From contig CALLYN010000742.1 in assembly GCA_937858455.1 (NCBI GenBank), forward strand, positions 1 through 8,252: DNA of 8,252 bases. Direction: 5' to 3'. Every line of letters starts with the position of its first letter. The first letter of the stretch is position 1. A program made the position numbers and the translations under genes. The stretch is from an uncultured Kouleothrix sp. Lineage in GTDB: Bacteria; Chloroflexota; Chloroflexia; Chloroflexales; Roseiflexaceae. This document shows, one piece after another, positions 1 to 6,910 of the stretch. Below the pieces are notes generated by a model. The model worked only from the letters and a program-made list of their open reading frames with translations. It made no database searches and was not told the origin of the DNA.

Positions 1-885
1 GCCGTCGTAGAACGGCCGCGGGCTGCGGTACGTCAGCGCGTACTCCTGCTGAATATCGGATGACAGCTTGCGGTACAGCGCTGCCAGCTGGGCAGCGTCG
101 GGGGTATAGAAATACTCGCCGCCGGTCTCGCGAGCGATCCGCGCCAGCACAGCCTCGTCGATCCCATCGCGCATGTCGCTGCCGCGCTCGCCCACGCCAA
201 TCACGTACACCGGCTGGGCATGCTGGTTGGCGTAGGCTATCGCCTGGTCGAGCGTGTGGCGGCTGCCATAGCTGGCGGCGCAGGTGTCCGACTCGCGGCA
301 ATCCTGGCCGTCGGTCAGCAAGAGCAGCGCGCGGCGGCCGTGCGCGTCGCTCAGCGCGTCGACGCCGGCGATCAGGCTATCGTAGAGGGCAGTGCCGCCG
401 TCGGGCCGGATGCGCCCGATGGCTCGGTCAAGCGCCTGCTGGTCGGCGGTGAAGGGCGTGAGGGTTTCGGCGTCGGAATTGAAGGCGATCAGCGCGGTGC
501 GATCGTCGGGGCGCATCTGATCGACAAACGCCTGGGCCGCGTCGCGGGCGCCGCCGATCTTGTCGCGCTCGGCCATGCTGCCCGAGTGGTCGATCACCAG
601 CGCGGCGGCCACCGCGCCCGCGCCACCGGCAAAGCGGTCGATTGTCACCGGCGCGCCATCTTCGCTCACCTGGAAGTCGGCCGCGCGCAAGCCGCCCACC
701 GGCTGGCCGGCGGCGTCGGCAACGCCGACAAACAGCGTCACATCGGGGTAGCTCGAGCTATCGACCTGCGTCACCCGCGCGCCGGGGCTGGGCAGTGCCG
801 CGCCGGGTGCGGGTGCGCGCGGCAGCGCGAGCAGAATTGCGGCGCACAGTGCCAGCGCCAGCGCGAAGAACAGAATTCGCCGCAT
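1..885 (-). CDS. Exported von Willebrand factor A (VWA) domain protein, C-terminus cut by window edge
   Basis: The visible 295 residues start at an ATG (885-883) preceded by a strong GGAGGG ribosome site about five bases upstream. Residues 1-3 are MRR, followed by a hydrophobic stretch to about residue 22, so it is a signal peptide or N-terminal anchor; no lipobox surrounds Cys14. A short beta-type segment (about 36-85, ending VSEDGAPV) precedes the VWA domain (about 91-275). The metal-binding MIDAS set is complete: DHSGS (Asp99, Ser101, Ser103), Thr165 in GGTALYD, and Asp192 in LLTDGQD. Cys196 and Cys202 could form a disulfide outside the cytoplasm. VWA domains usually mediate metal-dependent protein binding; the ligand here is unknown. 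The last visible residues (EYALTYRSPRPFYDG) resemble the end of the VWA fold in secreted bacterial VWA proteins, so perhaps only a short tail is missing. It lies 69 bases downstream of the DedA-family gene and may share its transcript. Confidence 0.9.
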   Translation of the reverse strand, partial: MRRILFFALALALCAAILLALPRAPAPGAALPSPGARVTQVDSSSYPDVTLFVGVADAAGQPVGGLRAADFQVSEDGAPVTIDRFAGGAGAVAAALVIDHSGSMAERDKIGGARDAAQAFVDQMRPDDRTALIAFNSDAETLTPFTADQQALDRAIGRIRPDGGTALYDSLIAGVDALSDAHGRRALLLLTDGQDCRESDTCAASYGSRHTLDQAIAYANQHAQPVYVIGVGERGSDMRDGIDEAVLARIARETGGEYFYTPDAAQLAALYRKLSSDIQQEYALTYRSPRPFYDG

Positions 886-954
886 ATGCACCCTCCAGGC
901 TCACATTTCGTGACACTTGTATGCATATGACGATCGATTTTCAGAATTGTTCCA

Positions 955-1614
955 CTACTCTTCCGGCAGCCGCGCCGCCAGGCCAGGCTCGGGCATCGGC
1001 ACCGGCGAGGGCGCGCTTGCCGCAGCCCCGCGCTGCCAGCGCAGCAGCGCAAAGCCGCCGACGCCGGCGATCAGCAGGCCTACCAGTACGCCGCTGGCAT
1101 TGCTCACCACGTCGCTCACATACTCCCACTGGCTACCGAAGACATAGCCGAGGGTGCCATAGCCCGCCAGCCAGGCCAGCTCCCCTGCCGCATCGTACAG
1201 CGCGAAGCGGCCCACCGAGTAGCCGCTGCCGCCGGCCACCAGGTTGATCGGCAGCGCGATCGGCGTCAGCACGCAGCGCGTCAGAAACACCGCAATCGCC
1301 GCGCGGCGCGCGAAGTACGCCTCGGCGCGCAGCCACGCCGCCGATTGGCCGTAGCGCCGCTGGATCGGGCGATGCAGCACCCAGCCGATCCCGTAGCTCA
1401 GCATATCGCCGATCACCGCGCCCACCAGCGCGAGCACGAACGTACTGTACGGGTCGAGCACGCCCTGCTGCACAAACGCGCCTCCGGCCAGCACGCACAG
1501 CGTGCTCGGCAGCGGCAGCCCGACCGCCGCAAGCAGCAGCACCAGACCAAGCGCGGTGGCGCCATACGTCACCACCGCGCTCAGCAGCAGATCGTTGAGA
1601 TCGCTCAGATTCAT
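955..1614 (-). CDS. DedA/VTT-family (SNARE-associated) integral membrane protein
   Basis: A 219-residue polytopic membrane protein. The ATG (1614-1612) overlaps the TGA of the upstream gene as ATGA, which decides this start over in-frame alternatives further upstream and implies translational coupling. Family features are the re-entrant-type segment VGLPLPSTLCVLAGG (31-45), GAVIGDMLSYGIG (65-77), and the second re-entrant region around TRCVLTPI to NLVAGG (112-129) followed by GRFALYDAAGELAW. DedA proteins sit in the cytoplasmic membrane; several are linked to lipid carrier recycling (undecaprenyl phosphate or phosphatidylethanolamine translocation) and to proton-motive-force homeostasis. Substrate cannot be assigned here. 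By eye, the acidic residue before the first P-x-P motif, the Glu of the usual P(S/G)E, and the second Arg of the RFxPxxR motif are absent; only Arg113 remains. The C-terminal tail (about 197-219) is Ala/Pro/Glu-rich and probably cytoplasmic. Confidence 0.87.
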   Translation of the reverse strand: MNLSDLNDLLLSAVVTYGATALGLVLLLAAVGLPLPSTLCVLAGGAFVQQGVLDPYSTFVLALVGAVIGDMLSYGIGWVLHRPIQRRYGQSAAWLRAEAYFARRAAIAVFLTRCVLTPIALPINLVAGGSGYSVGRFALYDAAGELAWLAGYGTLGYVFGSQWEYVSDVVSNASGVLVGLLIAGVGGFALLRWQRGAAASAPSPVPMPEPGLAARLPEE

Positions 1615-2240
1615 TGCGTGCTCCCCGGCTGCACCAGCGCCTGCTTCACCGCGTCGACCAGCGCGCGCGGGCCGCCGGGATAGTGCAGATCGTTGCTCAG
1701 CATATCGAGCGGCTTGTTCTCGTTGCCCGCGCTGGCGATGTTCAGCGCCGCGAAGATCCGCGCCTCGGGCACACCCATGCTGTTCGCGATGTAGCGCACA
1801 CTCATCCACGGCCGCACATCGCGCAGGCCGGTGGCCACCGGGTTGGCGCGGTAGGCGGTAACCGCGTTGCGCACGGTGTCGATGATCGCTGGGTAGCGGC
1901 CGTTGGGCGAATCGCCAAGCTTGAAGTCTTTATTCAGGTCCATCAGCGAGCGCTCGGCACTTCGCTGATCGAAGGGGATGTTCAGCTGCGAGTACAAGTA
2001 CTCTTCCGGCACGGCGTAGGCCACCGCAATAAAGCGGATGTTCATCCAGCCGCGGATCGCGTCCACGCTGGCGGTACCACGGTCGAGGCCCTGCTCGCGG
2101 ATGTAGTTCAGCTGCCGCACCGAGCTGATCGAGCGCAGGCCAAAGAACACCGCGATTGCCAAGCCAAGCGCGATCACCGCGACCGAGATCAACGTGCGCG
2201 AGCGCGGCCGGCTAAAAACTGAGGTTCGTTGCGCGCGCAT
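1611..2240 (-). CDS. Membrane-anchored protein with a duplicated domain, coupled to the DedA-family gene
   Basis: A 209-residue protein starting at ATG 2240-2238, with an AAGGA ribosome site seven bases upstream. An Arg-rich N-terminus (1-15) precedes a single membrane helix (about 17-36). By the positive-inside rule the remainder faces outward. That part is a tandem duplication: residues 62-88 and 142-168 align without gaps at 12 of 27 positions, sharing the pattern R-x-W-M-x-x-R-x-I-A, then V-P-E, then L-N-I. After each copy come a Leu/Asp/Asn-rich segment and a closing helix (IIDTVRNAV in the first, LVDAVKQAL in the second), giving a unit of about 70-80 residues. I do not recognise a named family. 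The IA...V...L..LNI spacing faintly recalls LysM or a helix-turn-helix, but neither is convincing. The ATGA overlap with the DedA-family gene suggests a partner or accessory subunit; that is inference. Confidence 0.88.
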   Translation of the reverse strand: MRAQRTSVFSRPRSRTLISVAVIALGLAIAVFFGLRSISSVRQLNYIREQGLDRGTASVDAIRGWMNIRFIAVAYAVPEEYLYSQLNIPFDQRSAERSLMDLNKDFKLGDSPNGRYPAIIDTVRNAVTAYRANPVATGLRDVRPWMSVRYIANSMGVPEARIFAALNIASAGNENKPLDMLSNDLHYPGGPRALVDAVKQALVQPGSTQ

Positions 2241-2303
2241 TGTAGCTTCCTTATGCTGAAATGCAATTCCAGGCGTATGAGACCTTATCGGAAATAGGGG
2301 AGC

Positions 2304-2324
2304 CGGAGGGGCAAAGCCCCTCCG
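2304..2324. repeat. Perfect 9-bp hairpin, AAA loop (first of cluster)
   Basis: CGGAGGGGC pairs perfectly with GCCCCTCCG around a three-base AAA loop, and GAACCTCC follows. It is the first of three consecutive triloop hairpins in the gap between the kinase stop (2440) and the start of the repeat protein (2240). It has no T tract, so it is not a classic intrinsic terminator on either strand. Confidence 0.85.
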
Positions 2325-2332
2325 AACCTCCC

Positions 2333-2377
2333 TGGTGGGGCGTCTATGGTAGCAAAGCTACCATAGACGCCCCACCA
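2333..2377. repeat. Perfect 21-bp hairpin, AAA loop
   Basis: The arms 2333-2353 and 2357-2377 are exact reverse complements (21 bp) around an AAA triloop, so the whole 45 bases are one palindrome. A perfect stem this long does not arise by chance in 200 bases. In architecture it matches the hairpin at 5177-5219 (20-bp arms, 3-base loop), although the arm sequences are unrelated. It lies downstream of the kinase stop on the minus strand and could block or end that transcript. Confidence 0.93.
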
Positions 2378-2386
2378 AAAGGAGAT

Positions 2387-2409
2387 TTTGGGGGCCTGCG
2401 GCCCCCAAA
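2387..2409. repeat. Short G5/C5 hairpin, 10 bp, TGC loop, followed by C5
   Basis: TTTGGGGGCC pairs perfectly with GGCCCCCAAA around a TGC triloop and is followed at once by a CCCCC run. It starts nine bases after the 21-bp hairpin. The 5226-5252 hairpin has the same outer seven bases on each side and the same trailing C5, which marks the two as copies of one repeat family. Confidence 0.9.
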
Positions 2410-2439
2410 CCCCCACGTCCAATACAGTCTATTGTAGCA

Positions 2440-4818
<2,379 letters not shown>

Positions 4819-4880
4819 GGCAGGTGCGAGTCTCTGTATCGAGCGGCCTGGCACAGCGGCCAACGCGCGGATCACCCTGC

Positions 4881-4889
4881 AGTATACCA
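4881..4889 (-). promoter_or_regulatory. Candidate extended -10 promoter for the histidine kinase
   Basis: Read on the minus strand this is TGGTATACT, an extended -10 (TGn plus a TATAAT-like hexamer, five of six matching). No convincing -35 box is found at the right distance, which is tolerable for extended -10 promoters. A start near 4874 would leave a leader of about 55 bases before ATG 4818 and would exclude the GTG start at 4890. Confidence 0.4.
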
Positions 4890-4985
4890 CGCTGGCGCGC
4901 GCCTCTCTGCTGCACTGCCTGCGCCGGTTTGCCGAATTCCAGCCAACGTGCTATCATCCACTCACCCTACGCTGAGCGTGGGCGG

Positions 4986-5098
4986 GTGTTGTTTCGAGCC
5001 AACACAGTTTCGAAGGGAGCCATGCTCCAATGTGGGATATGCGGCGGGCCGCAGACGACCACGGGCGGGCACCCACCTGCTTTTGCAGGTTCGAAACT
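4986..5098. ncRNA. Structured region: hairpin plus cloverleaf-like fold closed by a 9-bp inverted repeat
   Basis: Visible helices in order: GTGTTG/CAACAC (4986-4991 with 5000-5005); closing stem AGTTTCGAA/TTCGAAACT (5006-5014 with 5090-5098, 9 bp perfect); inside it GGAGC/GCTCC with a CAT loop (5016-5028); GTGG/CCAC (5032-5035 with 5059-5062) enclosing TGCGG/CCGCA (5040-5053); and ACCTGC/GCAGGT with a TTTT loop (5075-5090, sharing base 5090 with the closing stem). Together this is a three-armed, cloverleaf-like layout of 93 bases. It is not a tRNA: there are no proper acceptor or T arms and no CCA. I match it to no known riboswitch or 6S, SRP or RNase P RNA. The strand is unknown. It may be an RNA gene, a leader or a mobile-element remnant; GC-rich DNA forms some helices by chance. 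Confidence 0.35.
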
Positions 5099-5120
5099 AG
5101 CCCGTTCGCGCCAGTTGTAG
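5022..5120 (+). CDS. Possible 32-residue peptide with a CxxC motif, doubtful
   Basis: ATG 5022 is preceded by AAGGGAG (5013-5019), a plausible though close ribosome site, and the frame ends at TAG 5118. The peptide begins MLQCGICGG and has a single CxxC pair and no partner motif, so it resembles no zinc-binding domain I know. Both the ribosome site and the start codon lie inside the small GGAGC/GCTCC hairpin of the structured region, so translation, if any, could depend on folding. It may simply be an open frame across non-coding sequence. Confidence 0.15.
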   Translation: MLQCGICGGPQTTTGGHPPAFAGSKLARSRQL

Positions 5121-5160
5121 GGCTTTGTATTTGCGGTACTATCCGATGTATTCGCTGTTG
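5099..5160. other. Unassigned stretch between the structured region and the palindromic element
   Basis: I see no gene, strong palindrome or clear promoter here. It is somewhat richer in A+T than its surroundings and could hold the holA promoter, but no -10/-35 pair stands out. Confidence 0.4.
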
Positions 5161-5176
5161 GCTTGATCACGTATCG

Positions 5177-5219
5177 ATTGTGTTGCACGACGTGGCTTCG
5201 CCACGTCGTGCAACACAAT
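5177..5219. repeat. Perfect 20-bp hairpin, TTC loop
   Basis: The arms 5177-5196 and 5200-5219 are exact reverse complements around a TTC triloop. The tip reads GCTTCGC on this strand and GCGAAGC on the other; GCGAAGC is known as an unusually stable DNA mini-hairpin. It has the same build as the hairpin at 2333-2377. Confidence 0.93.
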
Positions 5220-5225
5220 ACGAAA

Positions 5226-5252
5226 TTTGGGGGCGGCGAAGCCGCCCCCAAA
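5226..5252. repeat. Short G5/C5 hairpin, 12 bp, GAA loop, followed by C5
   Basis: TTTGGGGGCGGC pairs perfectly with GCCGCCCCCAAA around a GAA triloop (tip GCGAAGC), and CCCCCGCC follows. It begins six bases after the 20-bp hairpin and mirrors the order seen at 2333-2409. Confidence 0.92.
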
Positions 5253-5326
5253 CCCCCGCCAAAGTGTACGTAATCAAGCGAATGAGGAAGCCGAAAAGCG
5301 CGAGTGCGTAACTCCTAAAGCCGATT

Positions 5327-6274
5327 ATGCTCTACTTACTCTACGGGCCCGACGAACTCGCGCGCAGCGAGGCGCTGGCCGCGCTCAAGGCCGCCATGCC
5401 GCCCGACCTGGCCGACCTGAACATGGCCACGCTCGACGGGCGCAAGCTCAAGCTCGACACGCTGATCGCCGCGTGCGAGGCCTTCCCGTTCCTCGCCGAC
5501 CGGCGCTTGGTCGTCGTAACCGACCTGCTGAAGCACCAGAAGGCTGGCAAAGAGCGCGACGAGCTACGCGCGTACCTCGAGCGCGTGCCGGCAACCTGCG
5601 ACCTGGTATTCGTCGAGAGCGAGGATTTCGACAAGCGCGGCGCGGTGTTCACCTACCTGAAGAAGGCCGCCGACGCGCGCGAGTTCCTGCCGCGCGAGGG
5701 CGCCGAGCTGCTGCGCTGGCTGAACGAGCGCGCCCGTACGCTGGGCGTGGCCCTCGACGGCGCGGCGGCGCAGCGGCTGGTGAGCTTTGTCGGCAACGAG
5801 AGCCGCGCGCTGCTCAACGAGCTCGACAAGCTCGCCAGCTACGTCGGGCGCGGCGGGCGGATCGGCGCGGCCACGGTGGATCTGCTGGTGCAGGACGGCC
5901 AGGAGCAAAACCTGTTCGCGTTCATCGACGAGCTCAGCGCGCGTAGGCGCGGCGCGGCGCTGCAGAGCCTGCGGCGCCTGCTCGACGACGGCCAGGCAGC
6001 CACCTACCTGCTGTTCATGATCGCCAGGCAGGTGCGCGTCTTGCTGAGCGTGAAGGACCTCGCCGACCAGCGCATGCGCCCCGACGATATCGCCGCGCGG
6101 CTTGGCCAGAAGCCCTTCGTCGTGCGCAAGGCGATCGACCAGGCCCGCGGCTTCGCGCCCGCCGAGCTAGCCGATTTGCACGACCGCGTGCTCGATCTCG
6201 ACCACGCCAGCAAGACCGGCCGGATCGACGCCGAGACCGGGCTCGAGCTGCTTGTGGTGGAGCTGTGCCGGTAG
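5327..6274 (+). CDS. holA: DNA polymerase III subunit delta
   Basis: A 315-residue delta subunit of the clamp loader, which opens the beta sliding clamp and loads it onto primed DNA with delta' and the gamma/tau subunits. The length is slightly below the usual 330-345. The N-terminal AAA+-like domain opens MLYLLYGPDELARSEAL, the normal holA start with a degenerate nucleotide site (no Walker A lysine). FPFLADRRLVVV (53-64) fits the family's strand after the first helices. VGNESRALLNELDKLASY (155-172) is the typical sensor-like segment before domain III, and NLFAFIDELSARRRGAALQSL (185-205 region) with YLLFMIARQVRVLL (227-240) forms the collar domain. The start is ATG 5327; no clear ribosome site precedes it, and the repeat element ends 47 bases upstream. 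It converges on rpsT, a neighbourhood I recall from Bacillus (yqeN-rpsT). Confidence 0.93.
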   Translation: MLYLLYGPDELARSEALAALKAAMPPDLADLNMATLDGRKLKLDTLIAACEAFPFLADRRLVVVTDLLKHQKAGKERDELRAYLERVPATCDLVFVESEDFDKRGAVFTYLKKAADAREFLPREGAELLRWLNERARTLGVALDGAAAQRLVSFVGNESRALLNELDKLASYVGRGGRIGAATVDLLVQDGQEQNLFAFIDELSARRRGAALQSLRRLLDDGQAATYLLFMIARQVRVLLSVKDLADQRMRPDDIAARLGQKPFVVRKAIDQARGFAPAELADLHDRVLDLDHASKTGRIDAETGLELLVVELCR

Positions 6275-6300
6275 CGGCCAGAGCTAGAAACCAAAGTGCC

Positions 6301-6369
6301 GCGCAGCAGAACCAAAAGAACCAAGAACCATTATCGGTTCTCGGCTCTCTGTTCCTGGTTCGCTGGCGC
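6301..6369. terminator. Imperfect long hairpin after holA
   Basis: GCGCAGCAGAACCA (6301-6314) pairs with TGGTTCGCTGGCGC (6356-6369), 13 bp with a single-base bulge on each arm. An inner stem AGAACC/GGTTCT (6324-6329 with 6336-6341) lies at the tip. The left arm contains a GAACC motif three times at 8-9 base spacing. It begins 26 bases after the holA stop. No U tract follows, so termination would not be of the classic type; it may be a repeat-family member instead. Confidence 0.45.
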
Positions 6370-6383
6370 TGATCGGGGCGAGG

Positions 6384-6490
6384 CTCAATACTTTTCAAAT
6401 AGCCACGAAGACTCGAAGACTCGAAGAATATGGAGCCTCCGAGTCTTTGTGGTAGGCTTCCGCTGGCCTTGGTACTTGAAAGGTATTGGG
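6384..6490. repeat. Nested inverted-repeat element abutting the rpsT stop
   Basis: The outer arms 6384-6400 and 6474-6490 pair at 16 of 17 positions, counting two G-T pairs. The inner arms CCACGAAGACTCG (6403-6415) and CGAGTCTTTGTGG (6440-6452) match at 12 of 13. A small AGGC/GCCT hairpin (6454-6457 with 6466-6469) completes a three-way layout. The right outer arm ends two bases before the rpsT stop codon, so it forms the start of the rpsT 3' untranslated region and may stabilise or end that transcript. Pairs of CCACGAAG- and CTTTGTGG-type arms between genes are a pattern I recall from several bacterial phyla. Confidence 0.65.
6406..6427. repeat. 8-base tandem repeat, about 2.75 copies
   Basis: The unit CGAAGACT occurs twice exactly and is followed by a partial third copy, CGAAGA. 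It overlaps the left inner arm of the nested palindrome, so the arm can pair in more than one register. Confidence 0.75.
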
Positions 6491-6491
6491 G

Positions 6492-6818
6492 CTAAGCTTT
6501 GGCCGAGCGCTTGGTGCTGCGCGGGGCTTTGGCCGGCGTAGCGGCCGCGGCGCTGGCCAGCGCCTGGTACTTCACCAGCTTCTTGGCCAGGCGCGACTTG
6601 CGGCGCGCGGCGTTGTTCTTATGAATAATGCCCTTCACCGCAGCCTTGTCGAGCGTGCTCATGGCTGCGCGAATAGCCTCGTCGCTCGACTCACCCGAGA
6701 AGATCAGCTCCTCGGCCTTGCGGATCATGGTCTTCACGCGCGAGCGATACATCTGGTTGCGCAGGCGGCGGCGCTCGTTGGAGCGAATACGCTTCTCGGA
6801 TGACTTGGTGTTCGCCAA
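6492..6818 (-). CDS. rpsT: Small ribosomal subunit protein S20 (bS20)
   Basis: A 108-residue S20, a primary-binding protein of the 30S subunit that contacts 16S rRNA. The sequence [18 protein letters not shown] and the C-terminal helix [17 protein letters not shown] (65-81) are diagnostic. The start codon is TTG (6818-6816), chosen because the protein must begin M-A-N-x-K-S; GGGGAGG lies nine bases upstream. E. coli rpsT also starts with UUG, and its translation is repressed by free S20, so the weak start may have the same purpose here. At 108 residues it exceeds the usual 85-90 because of a basic Ala/Lys/Pro/Ser tail (about 88-108), which is probably disordered. The promoter is at 6882-6910. 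The gene diverges from murJ and converges on holA. Confidence 0.96.
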   Translation of the reverse strand: MANTKSSEKRIRSNERRRLRNQMYRSRVKTMIRKAEELIFSGESSDEAIRAAMSTLDKAAVKGIIHKNNAARRKSRLAKKLVKYQALASAAAATPAKAPRSTKRSAKA

Positions 6819-6834
6819 AGTGACGATCCTCCCC

Positions 6835-6840
6835 TATAAT
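6835..6840 (+). promoter_or_regulatory. Candidate -10 box facing murJ
   Basis: A perfect TATAAT on the plus strand. The best -35 candidate is TTCGCC (6811-6816) with an 18-base spacer, which is weak. A start near 6847 would give murJ a leader of about 64 bases and would overlap the start of the rpsT transcript. It sits on the rpsT ribosome-site region, so chance occurrence is possible. Confidence 0.35.
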
Positions 6841-6864
6841 GGGCGCTAGCATTCACGTAATTTC

Positions 6865-6884
6865 AATCACACCGGCGTGTGATT
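6865..6884. promoter_or_regulatory. Operator-like palindrome between rpsT and murJ
   Basis: AATCACAC and GTGTGATT are perfect 8-base inverted arms around CGGC. The right arm overlaps the rpsT -10 box by three bases and the site covers the expected rpsT transcription start, so a bound repressor would block rpsT and could also affect murJ. The size fits a dimeric helix-turn-helix regulator, which I cannot name. Confidence 0.45.
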
Positions 6885-6910
6885 ATAGCAGAAAGCACCC
6901 TACCGCGCAA
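6882..6910 (-). promoter_or_regulatory. rpsT promoter
   Basis: On the minus strand, TTGCGC (6910-6905) and TATAAT (6887-6882) are separated by 17 bases. The -10 is perfect and the -35 partial. Transcription should start near 6875, giving an rpsT leader of about 57 bases. The -35 box directly abuts the murJ start codon. Confidence 0.65.

Larger units (their letters stand above)
5161..5279. mobile_element. MITE-like non-coding palindromic element with terminal inverted repeats
   Basis: The ends GCTTGATCACGTA (5161-5173) and TACGTAATCAAGC (5267-5279) are inverted repeats matching at 12 of 13 positions. Inside are a 20-bp perfect hairpin (5177-5219) and a 12-bp perfect hairpin (5226-5252). The 119 bases hold no plausible gene, so any movement would need a transposase from elsewhere. 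No target-site duplication is visible at the borders (CTGTTG on the left, GAATGA on the right). The element lies 47 bases before the holA start and could affect its expression. The inverted ends could also be one long stem of a structured RNA rather than transposon ends. Confidence 0.5.

Noticed and set aside
886..954. Minus-strand promoter before the VWA gene (TTCTGA, 17-base spacer, CATACA) and a small TCAC/GTGA inverted repeat at 901-913
   Set aside because: Too few matches to consensus, and a short four-base arm; the gene may be read from the upstream operon.
2297..2394. G-quadruplex from the G4/G5 runs
   Set aside because: The runs are too far apart, and each is locked in a better hairpin with its own C run.
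2239..2438. 8-base direct repeat ATTGTAGC (2239-2246 and 2431-2438) flanking the hairpin cluster, like a target-site duplication
   Set aside because: An 8-base match in a 200-base gap is fairly likely by chance, and both copies lie next to or overlap gene ends; no terminal inverted repeats adjoin them.
5022..5098. tRNA-like gene suggested by GGTTCGAA near 5088-5095
   Set aside because: The arms beside TTCGAAA do not form a good T stem, no acceptor stem or anticodon arm fits, and there is no CCA.
4967..5251. 94-residue minus-strand open frame across the kinase-holA gap
   Set aside because: It runs through two perfect palindromes and the structured region, has no ribosome site and no recognisable domain; it looks like open sequence in GC-rich non-coding DNA, though its peptide could be recurrent if the repeat is multicopy.
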